From assembly GCA_934646835.1 (NCBI GenBank), contig CAKUES010000016.1, forward strand, positions 1 through 42,059: DNA of 42,059 bases, in the 5' to 3' direction. The position numbers and the translations under genes are program-made. This DNA comes from an uncultured Coriobacteriales bacterium. GTDB lineage: Bacteria > Actinomycetota > Coriobacteriia > Coriobacteriales > QAMH01. This document shows positions 21,861-30,859 of the stretch, one piece after another (position 1 is the first letter of the stretch; every line of letters starts with the position of its first letter). Below the pieces are notes generated by a model. That model ran no database searches. It was not told where the DNA came from and saw only the letters and a list, made by a program, of their open reading frames with translations.

Positions 21861-24293
21861 ATGCAGCGTATCGCGTCTTTCATCGTGCGCTTTCACAGCG
21901 CGATCTTCTTTGCCTTCATGGCCATCGCCGTCGTGTGTGGTTTCCTCGCCGTGCACGTCGATGTCAACACCGACATGACCAAATACCTGCCACCTGAGAT
22001 GCAGATGAAGCAGGGCTCGGACATCATGAGCGAGGAGTTTGGCGACGCGACGATCATCGACGTCATGGTCACCGGCCCCAAGACCGACGACGACCGTCAG
22101 AACTTCGCCGATGCGCTGGATGACTTTGCCCACATCGACTCCGTCGCCTACAAGACCGACGACGCGCGCTACGTCGACGGCGACTACACCCACTACACCC
22201 TCACGGTGAAAGCGGATACCTACTCAGACGACATCGACCGCGCCATGAACGAGGTCAAGGGCGCATGCCAGTCGCGCGGCTACGAGTGCTGGATCGACAC
22301 CGAGTCGCTCAACAACGTCACGAACAACCTCACCATCGTGCTGGTTGCCGCAGTCGCCTTCGCGATGGTCATCCTCTTCATCCTCGCCGCGAGCTGGATC
22401 GAGCCGCTGCTGCTCCTGTTCACCATCATGATCGCAGTGGTCATCAACTTAGGCACCAACATCATCTTTGGGAGCATCTCCGACACCACCTACGCCTGCG
22501 GCTCCATCCTCCAGCTGGCGCTGTCGATGGACTACCTCATCATGCTCCTCAACCGCTATCGTGCCGAGCACGTCGGCGCAGCATCTCCTGCCCAGGCGAT
22601 GGAGCGCGCAATCGCCGGCGGCATGAAGGCCATCGCCTCGAGCTCCGCCACCACCGTCGCCGGTTTGCTGTGCCTCGTGCTCATGAGCTTCACCATCGGC
22701 CGCGACATGGGCCTCGTACTCGCCAAGGGCGTCTTCTTGAGCCTGGTCTGCGCGTTTGCGATCATGCCAGCGCTGGTGCTGTGGTTCGACGGCCTCATGG
22801 AGCGCACGCGCAAACCCTCTCCCTACCCCCAGATGAAGACCCTGTCGGCGATGTCCTTCAAGGGGCGCTACGTCATCTGCGGCGCCTTCATCGTCTTGCT
22901 CGCCTGCGGCCTGGCCTTCAAGGGCTTGGCAACGCCGGCCTACATCACGCCGAACAAGAACCCCGACCAAACCGCGATCGCCGAGCACTTCGAGCTCGAG
23001 CAGCAGGTCGTCGTCCTCTATACGAGCACCGACCAAGACAAATCCGCCGCGCTCACCAAGGAGATCGGCAAGATGGACGGCGTGAGCGAGGCGACGAGCT
23101 ACGCGACCACGCTCGCCAAGAAGCAGACCGCAGCCAAGCTCGCGGACGAGACCGACATGGACGCCAGCCTGCTGCGCATGCTCTACTACTACGGCTTTGA
23201 AGACGGCAAGACCCCCGCGATGACGGGCGGCGAGTTTGCAAGCTACATCCGCAACGGCTTTGCGCAGGACATGGGCGACATGATGGACTCTGCGACGGCG
23301 GACAAGCTCGACAGCCTGGCCGACCTCGTCGCAGGCGACCTGAGTGCCAGCAAGAGCTACAGCGCCGCGAGCGCCTATGCGGCGCTTGCCGACCATGCGA
23401 GCATCCGCCGCAGCACCGTCGAGATGATCTACCTCGCACACGCCGCCAACAGCGACGCCTACCAAGCGAGCTGGAAGATGTCGACCGAGGAGCTCATGGA
23501 CTTGCTCACGGGCAAGGTCCTAAAGGATGCGACCTTCGACGACGTCATCGGCGACAAGCAGCGCACCCAGATCCTCGACGCGGCCGACCAAGTCGAGGAG
23601 GGCAAGGCGAACCTCGTCACAGACGACTACGGTCGCATCATCTGCAACGTGACCTACGCGGCGGACTCCGCAGAGATGGACGCGCTGTGCACGCAGCTGC
23701 GCGAGAAGCTCGACGGCGAGCTCGACGGTGCGTACTGGCTCGTCGGCCGCGGGCCCATGGTCCAGGAGATGGCAGCGTCCTTTGACAGCGAGTTCAACTT
23801 CATCAGCATCGTGACGGCCGCCGCGATCTTCGCCATCGTCGCTATCACCTTCCGCAACCTCATCATCCCCGCCGTGCTCGTCTCGCTTATCTCGACGGCG
23901 TTTAACTGGGACATGATATTTGGCGGCTTGGCGGGAGAGCCGATCTACTACGTCGCAATCATCGTCGTGCAGGCGATCCTCATGGGCGCGACCATCGACT
24001 ACGCCATCCTCACGACGACCAACTACCGCGAGGCACGGCAGACGCAGCCTATCCGCGAAGCTGTGCAGACCGCGTACCGCAACTCCATCAGGACGGTCAG
24101 CATGAGCGGTTCGATCCTTGTGATCGTGTGCCTCATCTTGGGCCTTACCGCCGGCGGCATCACCGGCCAGATCTGCCTCGTCATCAGCGAGGGCGCCTTC
24201 GCGTCCGTCGTTTTGGTGCTGCTGGTGCTGCCCGGTTTGCTCGCCGCCCTCGACCGCCTCATGGTCCCCAAACGCGAGCGCTTCGAGGAGTAA
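21861..24293 (+). CDS. MMPL/RND-family membrane transporter
   Basis: An 810-residue protein with the duplicated RND plan: one N-terminal helix (about 7-28), an extracytoplasmic domain (about 29-150), a block of membrane helices (about 155-345), a second large external domain (about 350-630) and a final helix block (about 635-800). The helices carry Asp residues where RND proton relays lie (SMDYLIMLLNRYRAEH and GATIDYAILTTTNYREA). The family exports lipids, hydrophobic compounds or drugs using proton motive force; the substrate here is unknown. The ATG at 21861 follows AAAAGGTG. The gene appears monocistronic. Confidence 0.9.
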   Translation: MQRIASFIVRFHSAIFFAFMAIAVVCGFLAVHVDVNTDMTKYLPPEMQMKQGSDIMSEEFGDATIIDVMVTGPKTDDDRQNFADALDDFAHIDSVAYKTDDARYVDGDYTHYTLTVKADTYSDDIDRAMNEVKGACQSRGYECWIDTESLNNVTNNLTIVLVAAVAFAMVILFILAASWIEPLLLLFTIMIAVVINLGTNIIFGSISDTTYACGSILQLALSMDYLIMLLNRYRAEHVGAASPAQAMERAIAGGMKAIASSSATTVAGLLCLVLMSFTIGRDMGLVLAKGVFLSLVCAFAIMPALVLWFDGLMERTRKPSPYPQMKTLSAMSFKGRYVICGAFIVLLACGLAFKGLATPAYITPNKNPDQTAIAEHFELEQQVVVLYTSTDQDKSAALTKEIGKMDGVSEATSYATTLAKKQTAAKLADETDMDASLLRMLYYYGFEDGKTPAMTGGEFASYIRNGFAQDMGDMMDSATADKLDSLADLVAGDLSASKSYSAASAYAALADHASIRRSTVEMIYLAHAANSDAYQASWKMSTEELMDLLTGKVLKDATFDDVIGDKQRTQILDAADQVEEGKANLVTDDYGRIICNVTYAADSAEMDALCTQLREKLDGELDGAYWLVGRGPMVQEMAASFDSEFNFISIVTAAAIFAIVAITFRNLIIPAVLVSLISTAFNWDMIFGGLAGEPIYYVAIIVVQAILMGATIDYAILTTTNYREARQTQPIREAVQTAYRNSIRTVSMSGSILVIVCLILGLTAGGITGQICLVISEGAFASVVLVLLVLPGLLAALDRLMVPKRERFEE

Positions 24294-24323
24294 CGGAGGC
24301 CTGCCAGCCCGCTGCATCCCGAT

Positions 24324-24380
24324 GGCGCCGACTTCGTCTGGCGCCTACGTGAAGTTTGAGGCCCCTGGTGCTGACGCGAC
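24324..24380 (+). repeat. GGCGCC hairpin repeat, copy c
   Basis: Hairpin at 24324-24345, TACGTG, then the conserved box GGTGCTGACGCGAC at 24367-24380. It lies just past the MMPL stop. Confidence 0.82.
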
Positions 24381-24441
24381 GGCCCGCTGCGATTTGCTGC
24401 GATGTGACCTGCGAGATTCAATGTCCTTGCAAGTGAAGCGC

Positions 24442-24475
24442 GTGGCACCAGATGTGCCAGTGACAAATCTGAATC
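24442..24475. repeat. CCAGTGACA unit, single copy (degenerate)
   Basis: One arm with GTGGCACCA at the left and the core TGTGCCAGTGACAAAT. The right flank has decayed (CTGAATC). It has no partner within 100 bases. It lies in the gap between the convergent MMPL and FMN reductase genes. Confidence 0.75.
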
Positions 24476-24505
24476 AACCCGCAACGAAGCAAGCAAACTG
24501 CTCCC

Positions 24506-25063
24506 CTAGCGCTCGCCTTCGAGCCAGGAAGCCAGATCGCGAGCAGCGGCAAGTGCTGCCTCGTCTTCGCAAGCGGGGATCTTGTCTGTGTCAAGCGACA
24601 TGACGATGTGCTCGCGCCAGCTCTGCTCTGCACCCACCATCCTAAAGAAGATGCTGGAGGAGCGGATCGCGCCCTGCTCGTTGTGCTTCTCGCCGCCGAG
24701 CAAGATAAGAGCACCGCGTTTGGCCTTGAGTTTCAAGTCCTCCTTGGGCAGCGTGCGACCAAAGGCGCGCTGGTTTTGGAAGCGGCTCATCAGGCTCAGC
24801 ACCTGACCGGGCAGGGTGCTGTAGTAGATGGGCGCCGCAAGCACGACGTTGTCAAAGTCATCGCCGTAGATGATGTCCATGTCGTCGTGAATGATGCACT
24901 TGCCGGTATCGGAGCATTTGCGGCAGTCGATGCAGGGGCTGATGTTAGAGCGAAACGCAGAGAGCTCCACAACCTCGCCTTCCAACCCCTCCTTGAGCGC
25001 CCTGAGCAAGGCGACGGTGTCTCCGTTGGGACGCGGCGATCCGTTGACGATAAGGGTCCTCAC
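24506..25063 (-). CDS. NADPH-dependent FMN reductase / flavodoxin-fold protein
   Basis: A protein of about 185 residues with the flavodoxin-like P-loop LIVNGSPRPNGDTVALL near the N-terminus (phosphate binding of FMN), CIDCRKCSDTGKCIIHDDM (about 50-68; two CxxC-like pairs typical of the iron-sulfur flavoprotein/reductase family), and VVLAAPIYYSTLPGQV around the isoalloxazine site. An ATG at 25069 directly abuts AGGAGG, which is too close. The GTG two codons in (25063) has 6-nt spacing and is chosen. The ribosome-binding site lies against the stop of the SDR gene, so the two form an operon and may act together on a quinone or similar compound. Confidence 0.87.
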   Translation of the reverse strand: MRTLIVNGSPRPNGDTVALLRALKEGLEGEVVELSAFRSNISPCIDCRKCSDTGKCIIHDDMDIIYGDDFDNVVLAAPIYYSTLPGQVLSLMSRFQNQRAFGRTLPKEDLKLKAKRGALILLGGEKHNEQGAIRSSSIFFRMVGAEQSWREHIVMSLDTDKIPACEDEAALAAARDLASWLEGER

Positions 25064-25073
25064 GAACATCCTC

Positions 25074-25772
25074 CTAGTTGTTGCGGTCCTCTGCCAGCGC
25101 GACGACGCGCGCTGCAAACTCCTCGATACTCTCCAAGCCTTCAAACCCCTCTGCAGCCTCAGGGTACTCTGCCGCCCACTTGGCAAAGGCCGAGGTGCGC
25201 ACCTGCGGCTCGAGGCAGGTGACGCCGATGTCGTCAGCCTCCCACTCGCTTGCCGCAACGCGACTCAAACCGCGCAGTCCCTCCTTGCTTGCGGCAAGCA
25301 GGCCCATACCCGGCTGGCCAGACGCTGCACCTGCAGACAGCAGGTTGACGACTAAACCACACGTCTGGGCAAGCTGCGGATAAAAGGCGCGCATGAGGAG
25401 ATAGGCTCCCGTCACCCCCGTGTCGAGGGCTGTGAAGAGGTCAGCGGGCTTGGATGCCTGCAACCTGTCACCGACCTTTGCAGCCTGAGACGCGTTGACG
25501 AGCACCGCGGCAGCCCCCAGGCCCTCCTCAACACGCACGGCAAGTTTGGCGGCGTCCTCTTCGCCCGCCTCGCGCGTCGACTCGAAGACGAGCGCCTCGA
25601 CCCTCGCACCACTCTGAGCTGCGATCTGCTTGGCGGCCTGCGCTGTGCGCTTCATGTGGCGGCCGACCACGGCAACGCTCCAACCAGCCTCCGCAAAGGC
25701 ATGCGCTATACCATAGGCTATATCTCCCGCAGAGCTGACTCCGGCGATGACGGCAACGCGCTTATCGGTCAT
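25074..25772 (-). CDS. Short-chain dehydrogenase/reductase-fold protein lacking the catalytic Tyr
   Basis: A 232-residue Rossmann protein of the SDR superfamily: nucleotide site AGVSSAGDIAYGIA (10-23), VVGRHMKRT for the ribose or phosphate of NADP, LVNAS (91-95), and the active-site region NLLSAGA (Ser146) and LLAASKEGL. In the Tyr-x-x-x-Lys motif Lys163 is kept but the Tyr position is Leu159. Classical SDR chemistry is therefore unlikely, and it may bind a nucleotide or act as a regulator. The ATG at 25772 has GAAGGG upstream. It leads the two-gene operon with the FMN reductase. Confidence 0.82.
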   Translation of the reverse strand: MTDKRVAVIAGVSSAGDIAYGIAHAFAEAGWSVAVVGRHMKRTAQAAKQIAAQSGARVEALVFESTREAGEEDAAKLAVRVEEGLGAAAVLVNASQAAKVGDRLQASKPADLFTALDTGVTGAYLLMRAFYPQLAQTCGLVVNLLSAGAASGQPGMGLLAASKEGLRGLSRVAASEWEADDIGVTCLEPQVRTSAFAKWAAEYPEAAEGFEGLESIEEFAARVVALAEDRNN

Positions 25773-25789
25773 ATACGCTTCCCTTCTAA

Positions 25790-27538
25790 CTAGCCGAGCT
25801 GGTAGGCCCTCACGAGGTCGATGAGCTCTTGCTTCTTGTGGATGTCGAGCTTCACGTAGATGCGCTTGGTGTGCGTACGCACCGTGTTCTCGCTCACAAA
25901 GAGCTGCTCGGCGATGCGAGCAACCGTGTCGCCGCGTGCGACCATCTCCGCGACCTCTGCCTCACGCGCAGACAGCGCGTAGTCTTCCTTGAGCATCTGT
26001 ACCTGCTTGGACAGGCGGTCCGTGTAGGCGCGATCCCCGCCATCCGCATGCAGTTTGGGCTCGTACGGCTCGGACAGCTGGGACCTGCTATCCCCTTGGG
26101 TAGAACTCTCTGAAGCATCTACCCTATAGTTTATCGCAGGCGAAGCCGCAGCTTCCTCCCCGCTCTTGGTATCGCAGGCAGCGGGCTTTGCAGCGGCCCT
26201 TTTATCGGCAGCGTCATCAGCAACGTCGTCATCGTCGCCATCGTCGCCTGCGTCACCCAAAGCAGCAACCGCCGCTGCAACGTAGGGGCGCGCAAGCGAT
26301 GCGTCATCCTTCCAAGCAGGGCGCCTGAGCAACTCGAAGCTTTCTGCGCCGAGCGTGGTGCCGAGGTTGGACGCGAACTCACGGTGGCTGAGGTAGTACA
26401 TCAACGCCAGCAGCCAGATTGCAACGACAGCCGCAGCGCCAAAGACGGAGATACCGCTATCCGCAAGGCGCTCTGACAAACACCCGGCGATGAAGCCGAC
26501 GTCATGCAGACCAAAGACGATGCCGCCAAAGCAACCATAGGAGAACAGCGGGTTGATACCACGGTCGCGCGAGATCTGCGCGCACTGCATCATCATCAAG
26601 AGGATCAAAAGCGCATGTATGGCATAGAGGATAGCGGCGAGGGCCTGGCAGTAGCCCTCCCCAAGAAACGGCAGCCAGACAAGCAGGGTGATGATAAAGG
26701 GGAAGAGCACGCGGTAGATGCTGATGATGTTGAAGCGCAGGTTCTTGCGGCTCCAGAGCAAGAGGATGACAAGCGAGCCTGCAAAGAGGGCGACCATCGA
26801 CATCACGTTGACCCAACTGCCGATGGACGGGTCTGCGATCGCGAGCGCGCGCATGATGCCCGCAGAAAACGCGCCAGCGCCCATGCACAGGGCGCTCGGC
26901 CACAGGTCGTGCAGCGCTCGGCGGTAGACCAACGGATGCGCCGTCGGAATATCCTCGAACATGGGATGTGAGAGGTCCACCTTGCGCCCGGCAAGCACGA
27001 TGCCCAGGCAGAACAGGGGCAAGAAGACGAGGGGGATGAGGTAGGTCGTCAGCGCGACGGGGATGACATAGAGCGCGAAGTAGAGAATCGCCGCCATGCA
27101 GGTGCCGCAGACCAGCTCGCGGTTGCCCTCCACCGGTGACTGGCCCGCAAAAACGCGCTGCCAGAGCATGTAGAAGCCAGCAGAGCCCATACCGAGGCAC
27201 GCGCCTCCGGCAATCGCCAGCGGCATACTCAGCTTATGCAAGTAGATAGCGGCAATAAGAAACGCCCAGCCCGCAAAGTAGGGTACTGCCGCCAAGGGCA
27301 AGAGCGCCTTTCTCATCAAGCGCGGGAAATAGTACGAGGTGACCGCCGTCGCTAGGAACACGCCTGCAAAGCACAGCGCCTGGGCAAGGAAGAAGCCAAA
27401 GAGGATCTGCGGGGTCTGGAATGAGATGGGCAGAAACGGGAACACGCCGCCCCAGATGCCCGTGGCGTTCACGGCGATGAACAAGGCGAAGCACACCGAT
27501 GCCGGTGTGACTCCAAACTCTCTCAATCTCTGTGACAT
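25790..27538 (-). CDS. Membrane-bound LuxR-family transcriptional regulator
   Basis: A 582-residue protein with about 12 membrane helices (about 10-405, MFS-like arrangement), an Asp-rich acidic linker (about 420-500) and a C-terminal LuxR/GerE DNA-binding domain (about 515-580; LSAREAEVAEMVARGDTVAR, then SENTVRTHTKRIYVKL). This fusion is a lineage-specific family abundant in Coriobacteriia, often next to molybdenum reductase operons where it acts as a ligand-sensing regulator. It is divergent from dmsA here, which makes DMSO-reductase control its likely job. The ATG at 27538 is chosen because GGGAGG lies just upstream; in-frame starts further up have no site. Confidence 0.9.
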   Translation of the reverse strand: MSQRLREFGVTPASVCFALFIAVNATGIWGGVFPFLPISFQTPQILFGFFLAQALCFAGVFLATAVTSYYFPRLMRKALLPLAAVPYFAGWAFLIAAIYLHKLSMPLAIAGGACLGMGSAGFYMLWQRVFAGQSPVEGNRELVCGTCMAAILYFALYVIPVALTTYLIPLVFLPLFCLGIVLAGRKVDLSHPMFEDIPTAHPLVYRRALHDLWPSALCMGAGAFSAGIMRALAIADPSIGSWVNVMSMVALFAGSLVILLLWSRKNLRFNIISIYRVLFPFIITLLVWLPFLGEGYCQALAAILYAIHALLILLMMMQCAQISRDRGINPLFSYGCFGGIVFGLHDVGFIAGCLSERLADSGISVFGAAAVVAIWLLALMYYLSHREFASNLGTTLGAESFELLRRPAWKDDASLARPYVAAAVAALGDAGDDGDDDDVADDAADKRAAAKPAACDTKSGEEAAASPAINYRVDASESSTQGDSRSQLSEPYEPKLHADGGDRAYTDRLSKQVQMLKEDYALSAREAEVAEMVARGDTVARIAEQLFVSENTVRTHTKRIYVKLDIHKKQELIDLVRAYQLG

Positions 27539-27600
27539 GTCCCTCCCTTCCCTCTGCATATCGCAGAGGCCATGGTACTCCAATATTATGCTCCGCCGCG

Positions 27601-27693
27601 TCACATACTCGCAAAAAACCGCAGGTCACAGCTATCACATACTTAAATTCCCACGTTTTATGTGACACAGGGTTCTTGCTACTTACGTATAGT
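27601..27693 (+). promoter_or_regulatory. Candidate LuxR operators and dmsA promoter
   Basis: TCACATA occurs at 27601-27607 and 27635-27641, and inverted as TATGTGA at 27659-27665. The last two form an inverted repeat with a 17-bp gap. A -10-like TATAGT lies at 27688-27693 with no recognisable -35, as expected for an activator-dependent promoter. The inverted repeat is centred about 50 bp before the predicted start site near 27700. Confidence 0.6.
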
Positions 27694-27782
27694 CGAAGGC
27701 GTAAAGGGAGGGCTCTCAAGACATGGAGAGACACTTGGAAGTCCGAACCAAAACACCCATTTGAGAGGAAATGGAGGGAACC

Positions 27783-30221
27783 ATGCAAGATAAGAGCGTG
27801 AGCAGGAGGACGTTCGTCAAAGCCACCGGCGCACTCGGCGCACTGGCCGCGGGAACCGGCCTGGCAAGCAACGAGCTCTTCTCCGCAAAGACCCCCGAGG
27901 CCTTCGCCGAGGCTGAGGACAGCATCCACTGGGGTATGTGCAACGTGAACTGCGGCGGCAGCTGCATCTTCAAGTGGCACAGCAAGGATGGCAAGATCCA
28001 GTACATGGAGACCGACGACCTGGGCGACAAGGAGCTGCAGGCCCGCGCCTGCCTGCGCGGTCGCTCCATGCGCCGTTGGATCAACCACCCGGACCGCCTC
28101 ATGAAGCCGCTCAAGCGCACCGGTCGCCGCGGTGGCAACGACTTCGAAGAAATCAGCTGGGACGAGGCCCTCGACACCATCGAGGAGCGCCTGCGCAAGG
28201 TCATGAAGGAGTACGGCCCCAACGCCGTCCACATCATCTACGCCACCGGCATGTACGCCAACACCGGCAAGACCATCAACCGCTTCCAGAGCCTGATCGG
28301 CGGCTATGTTAACCAGGGCGCTGACTACTCCACCCACATGATGCAGATCGCGATGCCGTACATGTTCGGCTCCGACCCCGAGAAGGGCTCCGTCTACAGC
28401 CCCTACGACAACTACAACGGCTCCTCGTTCTCTGAGGCCGAGGCACACTCCGACCTCGTCGTGATGTTTGGCAACAGCCCCGCAGAGACCCGCATGGGCG
28501 GCGCCAACGCCGTCTGGGACTTCTCCCGCGTCCGCGAGGCCGTCACCGGCCGCGGCGGCAAGATCATCAACATCGACTACCGCCTCAACGAGACCTCCGC
28601 TGGCAACTCCGACGAGTGGCTGCCCATCCGCACGGGCACTGACGCCGCCCTCGTTGCCGCTATCGCTCATGAGTGGATCAAGGGCAACAAGGTCGACAAG
28701 AAGTTCCTCGACAAGTACTGCGTCGGCTACGACGAGGACACCATGCCTAAGTCCGCCAAGGGCAAGCACCTGTCCTACAAGGACTACGTCATGGGCACCG
28801 GCTACGACAAGGTCGAGAAGACCCCCGAGTGGGCCGCACCCATCACCCAGATCCCCGCAGACAAGATCCGCGAGCTGGCAGACACCATCGCCAGCGCCAA
28901 GGCGCCCTTCATCGTCCAGGGCTGGGGCCCGCAGCGCCACTCCAACGGCGAGGAGGCATGCCGCGCCATCTCCATGCTGCCCATCCTCATCGGCCAGATC
29001 GGCCTGCCCGGCACCAACACCGGCCAGCGCGAGGCTGAGCCCCCCGTGTACCTCACCGGTGGCCTGCCCTCCGCCAACCCCTGCACCACCACCATCCCCG
29101 TCTACCAGTGGCTCAACGCCGTTGACCACGGCCACGAGATGACTGCCACCAACGCGGGCATTACCGGTGCAGACAAGCTGGGTACCGACATCCGCTTCAT
29201 CTGGAACTACGCAGGCAACTGCATCACCAACCAGCATGGCGACATCAACAAGGTCGACGAGATCTTGAACTCCAAGTCCGACGAGGACCTCTTCATCGTC
29301 GGCTGGGACACCGTCATGACCGACTCCCTGCGCTACTCCGACATCATCCTGCCGGACGCCATGCGCTGCGAGCAGTACAACATGTACACCCAGGGCTACT
29401 CCGAGTACTACATCGGCCTCAAGGTCGGTACCCCCGCGCAGGAGGCTCCCGGCGAGTGCCGCAGCAGCTACGACGTGTGCACCGAGCTCGCCAAGCGCTT
29501 TGGCGTCGAGAAGGAGTACACCGAGGGCCGCACCCATGACGAATGGGTCAAGTACCTCTACGAGAACAACTACGGCGAGTCCGCCGGCATCAAGCTGCCG
29601 AGCTGGGACGAGTTCGTCGAGCAGGGCGTCTTCAAGAAGGAGCTGCCTCCCTGCATCGGCCTCGAGGCCTTCCGCAAGGACCCCGTCAAGAACCCCCTGG
29701 GCACCCCGTCCGGCAAGATCGAGATCTACTCCGAGACCCTGGCCGAGCTCAACGACACCTGGGAGCTTGCAGAGGACGAGACCATCTGGGCTCTCCCCGT
29801 CTTCAACCCGGGTTATGAGGGCTACGGCAGCGTGACCGAGGAGTACCCGCTGTACTGCTCCGGTTTCCATCACAAGAGCCGCACGCACTCCTCCTTTGGC
29901 TTCATCGAGGAGCTCGAGCACGTCGCCCGCCAGCAGGCATGGATCAATCCTGCCGATGCAGAGGCACGCGGTGTGAAGAGCGGCGACCAGGTCATCATCA
30001 CCTCCCCGTCTGGCTCCATCCAGATCGAGGCGCTTGTCACGACCTGCATCATCCCCGGCACCGTCGGCATCCCGCAGGGTGCATGGCACAAGGCCGATAT
30101 GACGGGCGACAAGCTCGACCGCGGCGGCTGCGTCAACACGCTCAGCTGTTATCGCCCGACCCCGCTCGCAAAGGGCAACGGCCAGGCACATTCCATGATC
30201 GTCGAGGTCAAGAAGGCTTAA
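27783..30221 (+). CDS. dmsA: DMSO-reductase-family molybdopterin oxidoreductase, catalytic subunit
   Basis: An 812-residue catalytic subunit. The Tat signal is SRRTFVK (twin Arg at 8-9) with a hydrophobic stretch to about 30, so the folded enzyme is exported. An N-terminal 4Fe-4S site has Cys53, Cys57, Cys61 and Cys90. GADYSTHMMQIA places Ser183 at the position of the molybdenum ligand Ser in E. coli DmsA (GDYSSAQI), supporting a type II/III DMSO-reductase-like enzyme with a bis-MGD cofactor. The C-terminal cofactor-binding domain (about 690-812) is complete. The true acceptor could be DMSO, methionine sulfoxide, an N-oxide or a dietary compound. The ATG at 27783 has GGAGG at 5-nt spacing and is preferred to one 12 bases upstream. 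Confidence 0.93.
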   Translation: MQDKSVSRRTFVKATGALGALAAGTGLASNELFSAKTPEAFAEAEDSIHWGMCNVNCGGSCIFKWHSKDGKIQYMETDDLGDKELQARACLRGRSMRRWINHPDRLMKPLKRTGRRGGNDFEEISWDEALDTIEERLRKVMKEYGPNAVHIIYATGMYANTGKTINRFQSLIGGYVNQGADYSTHMMQIAMPYMFGSDPEKGSVYSPYDNYNGSSFSEAEAHSDLVVMFGNSPAETRMGGANAVWDFSRVREAVTGRGGKIINIDYRLNETSAGNSDEWLPIRTGTDAALVAAIAHEWIKGNKVDKKFLDKYCVGYDEDTMPKSAKGKHLSYKDYVMGTGYDKVEKTPEWAAPITQIPADKIRELADTIASAKAPFIVQGWGPQRHSNGEEACRAISMLPILIGQIGLPGTNTGQREAEPPVYLTGGLPSANPCTTTIPVYQWLNAVDHGHEMTATNAGITGADKLGTDIRFIWNYAGNCITNQHGDINKVDEILNSKSDEDLFIVGWDTVMTDSLRYSDIILPDAMRCEQYNMYTQGYSEYYIGLKVGTPAQEAPGECRSSYDVCTELAKRFGVEKEYTEGRTHDEWVKYLYENNYGESAGIKLPSWDEFVEQGVFKKELPPCIGLEAFRKDPVKNPLGTPSGKIEIYSETLAELNDTWELAEDETIWALPVFNPGYEGYGSVTEEYPLYCSGFHHKSRTHSSFGFIEELEHVARQQAWINPADAEARGVKSGDQVIITSPSGSIQIEALVTTCIIPGTVGIPQGAWHKADMTGDKLDRGGCVNTLSCYRPTPLAKGNGQAHSMIVEVKKA

Positions 30222-30237
30222 GAGGAGGGAGTAGAAG

Positions 30238-30858
30238 ATGACTCAGTACGCATTTTATTTCGATAGCTCCCGCTGCACCGGCTGCCGCACCTGCGAGATG
30301 GCCTGCAAGGACTACAACGACACCACCACCGAGTTCAACTACCGCAAGGTGTACGACTACGAGGGCGGCGAGTGGACGACCAACGAGGACGGCAGCTGCA
30401 CCTGCTCTGCCTTCGTCTACCACGTGAGCCTGGGTTGCCAGCACTGCGACGACCCCGCTTGTACGCACGTCTGCCCCACCGGCGCCATGCACAAGGACCC
30501 CGAGACCGGCCTGGTCTCCGTCGATGCCGACAAGTGCATCGGCTGCGGCTACTGCCACATGGCATGCCCCTACAACGTGCCTGAGGTCGACCGCAGCCAG
30601 GGCCACTCCGTCAAGTGCGACGGATGCGCGGACCGCGTTGCGGCTGGCAAGAACCCCATGTGCGTCGACGCCTGCCCGCTGCGCGCACTGGACTTTGGCC
30701 CTGTCGAGGAGATTTCCAAGCTCGGCGAGCGCGCAAGCATCGCCCCGCTGCCCGATCCTTCCCTGACCAACCCCAACCTCTACGTCAAGGCCTGCAAGGA
30801 CGCGCAGGCAAGCGCAGAGGGCACGGGCAAGGTCGTTAACACCCTGGAGGTGATGTAG
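30238..30858 (+). CDS. dmsB: DmsB-type four-cluster ferredoxin subunit
   Basis: A 206-residue electron-transfer subunit with four Cys-rich motifs for four 4Fe-4S clusters: CTGCRTCEMACKDYND (14-29), CQHCDDPACTHVCPTGA (about 67-83), CIGCGYCHMACPYNVP (about 100-115) and CDGC followed later by CVDACP (about 128-150). It would pass electrons from DmsC to DmsA on the outer side of the membrane, carried across by the Tat signal of DmsA. It starts 17 bases after dmsA with GAGGAGGG in the gap. dmsC follows after a single base, so the three genes are one operon. Confidence 0.96.
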   Translation: MTQYAFYFDSSRCTGCRTCEMACKDYNDTTTEFNYRKVYDYEGGEWTTNEDGSCTCSAFVYHVSLGCQHCDDPACTHVCPTGAMHKDPETGLVSVDADKCIGCGYCHMACPYNVPEVDRSQGHSVKCDGCADRVAAGKNPMCVDACPLRALDFGPVEEISKLGERASIAPLPDPSLTNPNLYVKACKDAQASAEGTGKVVNTLEVM

Positions 30859-30859
30859 C

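Noticed and set aside
27234..30191. A 985-codon open frame on the minus strand opposite dmsA
   Set aside because: Mirror-image artefact of a high-GC gene. The Val/Gly/Asp-rich product has no motifs, while the plus strand encodes a complete DMSO-reductase-type protein.
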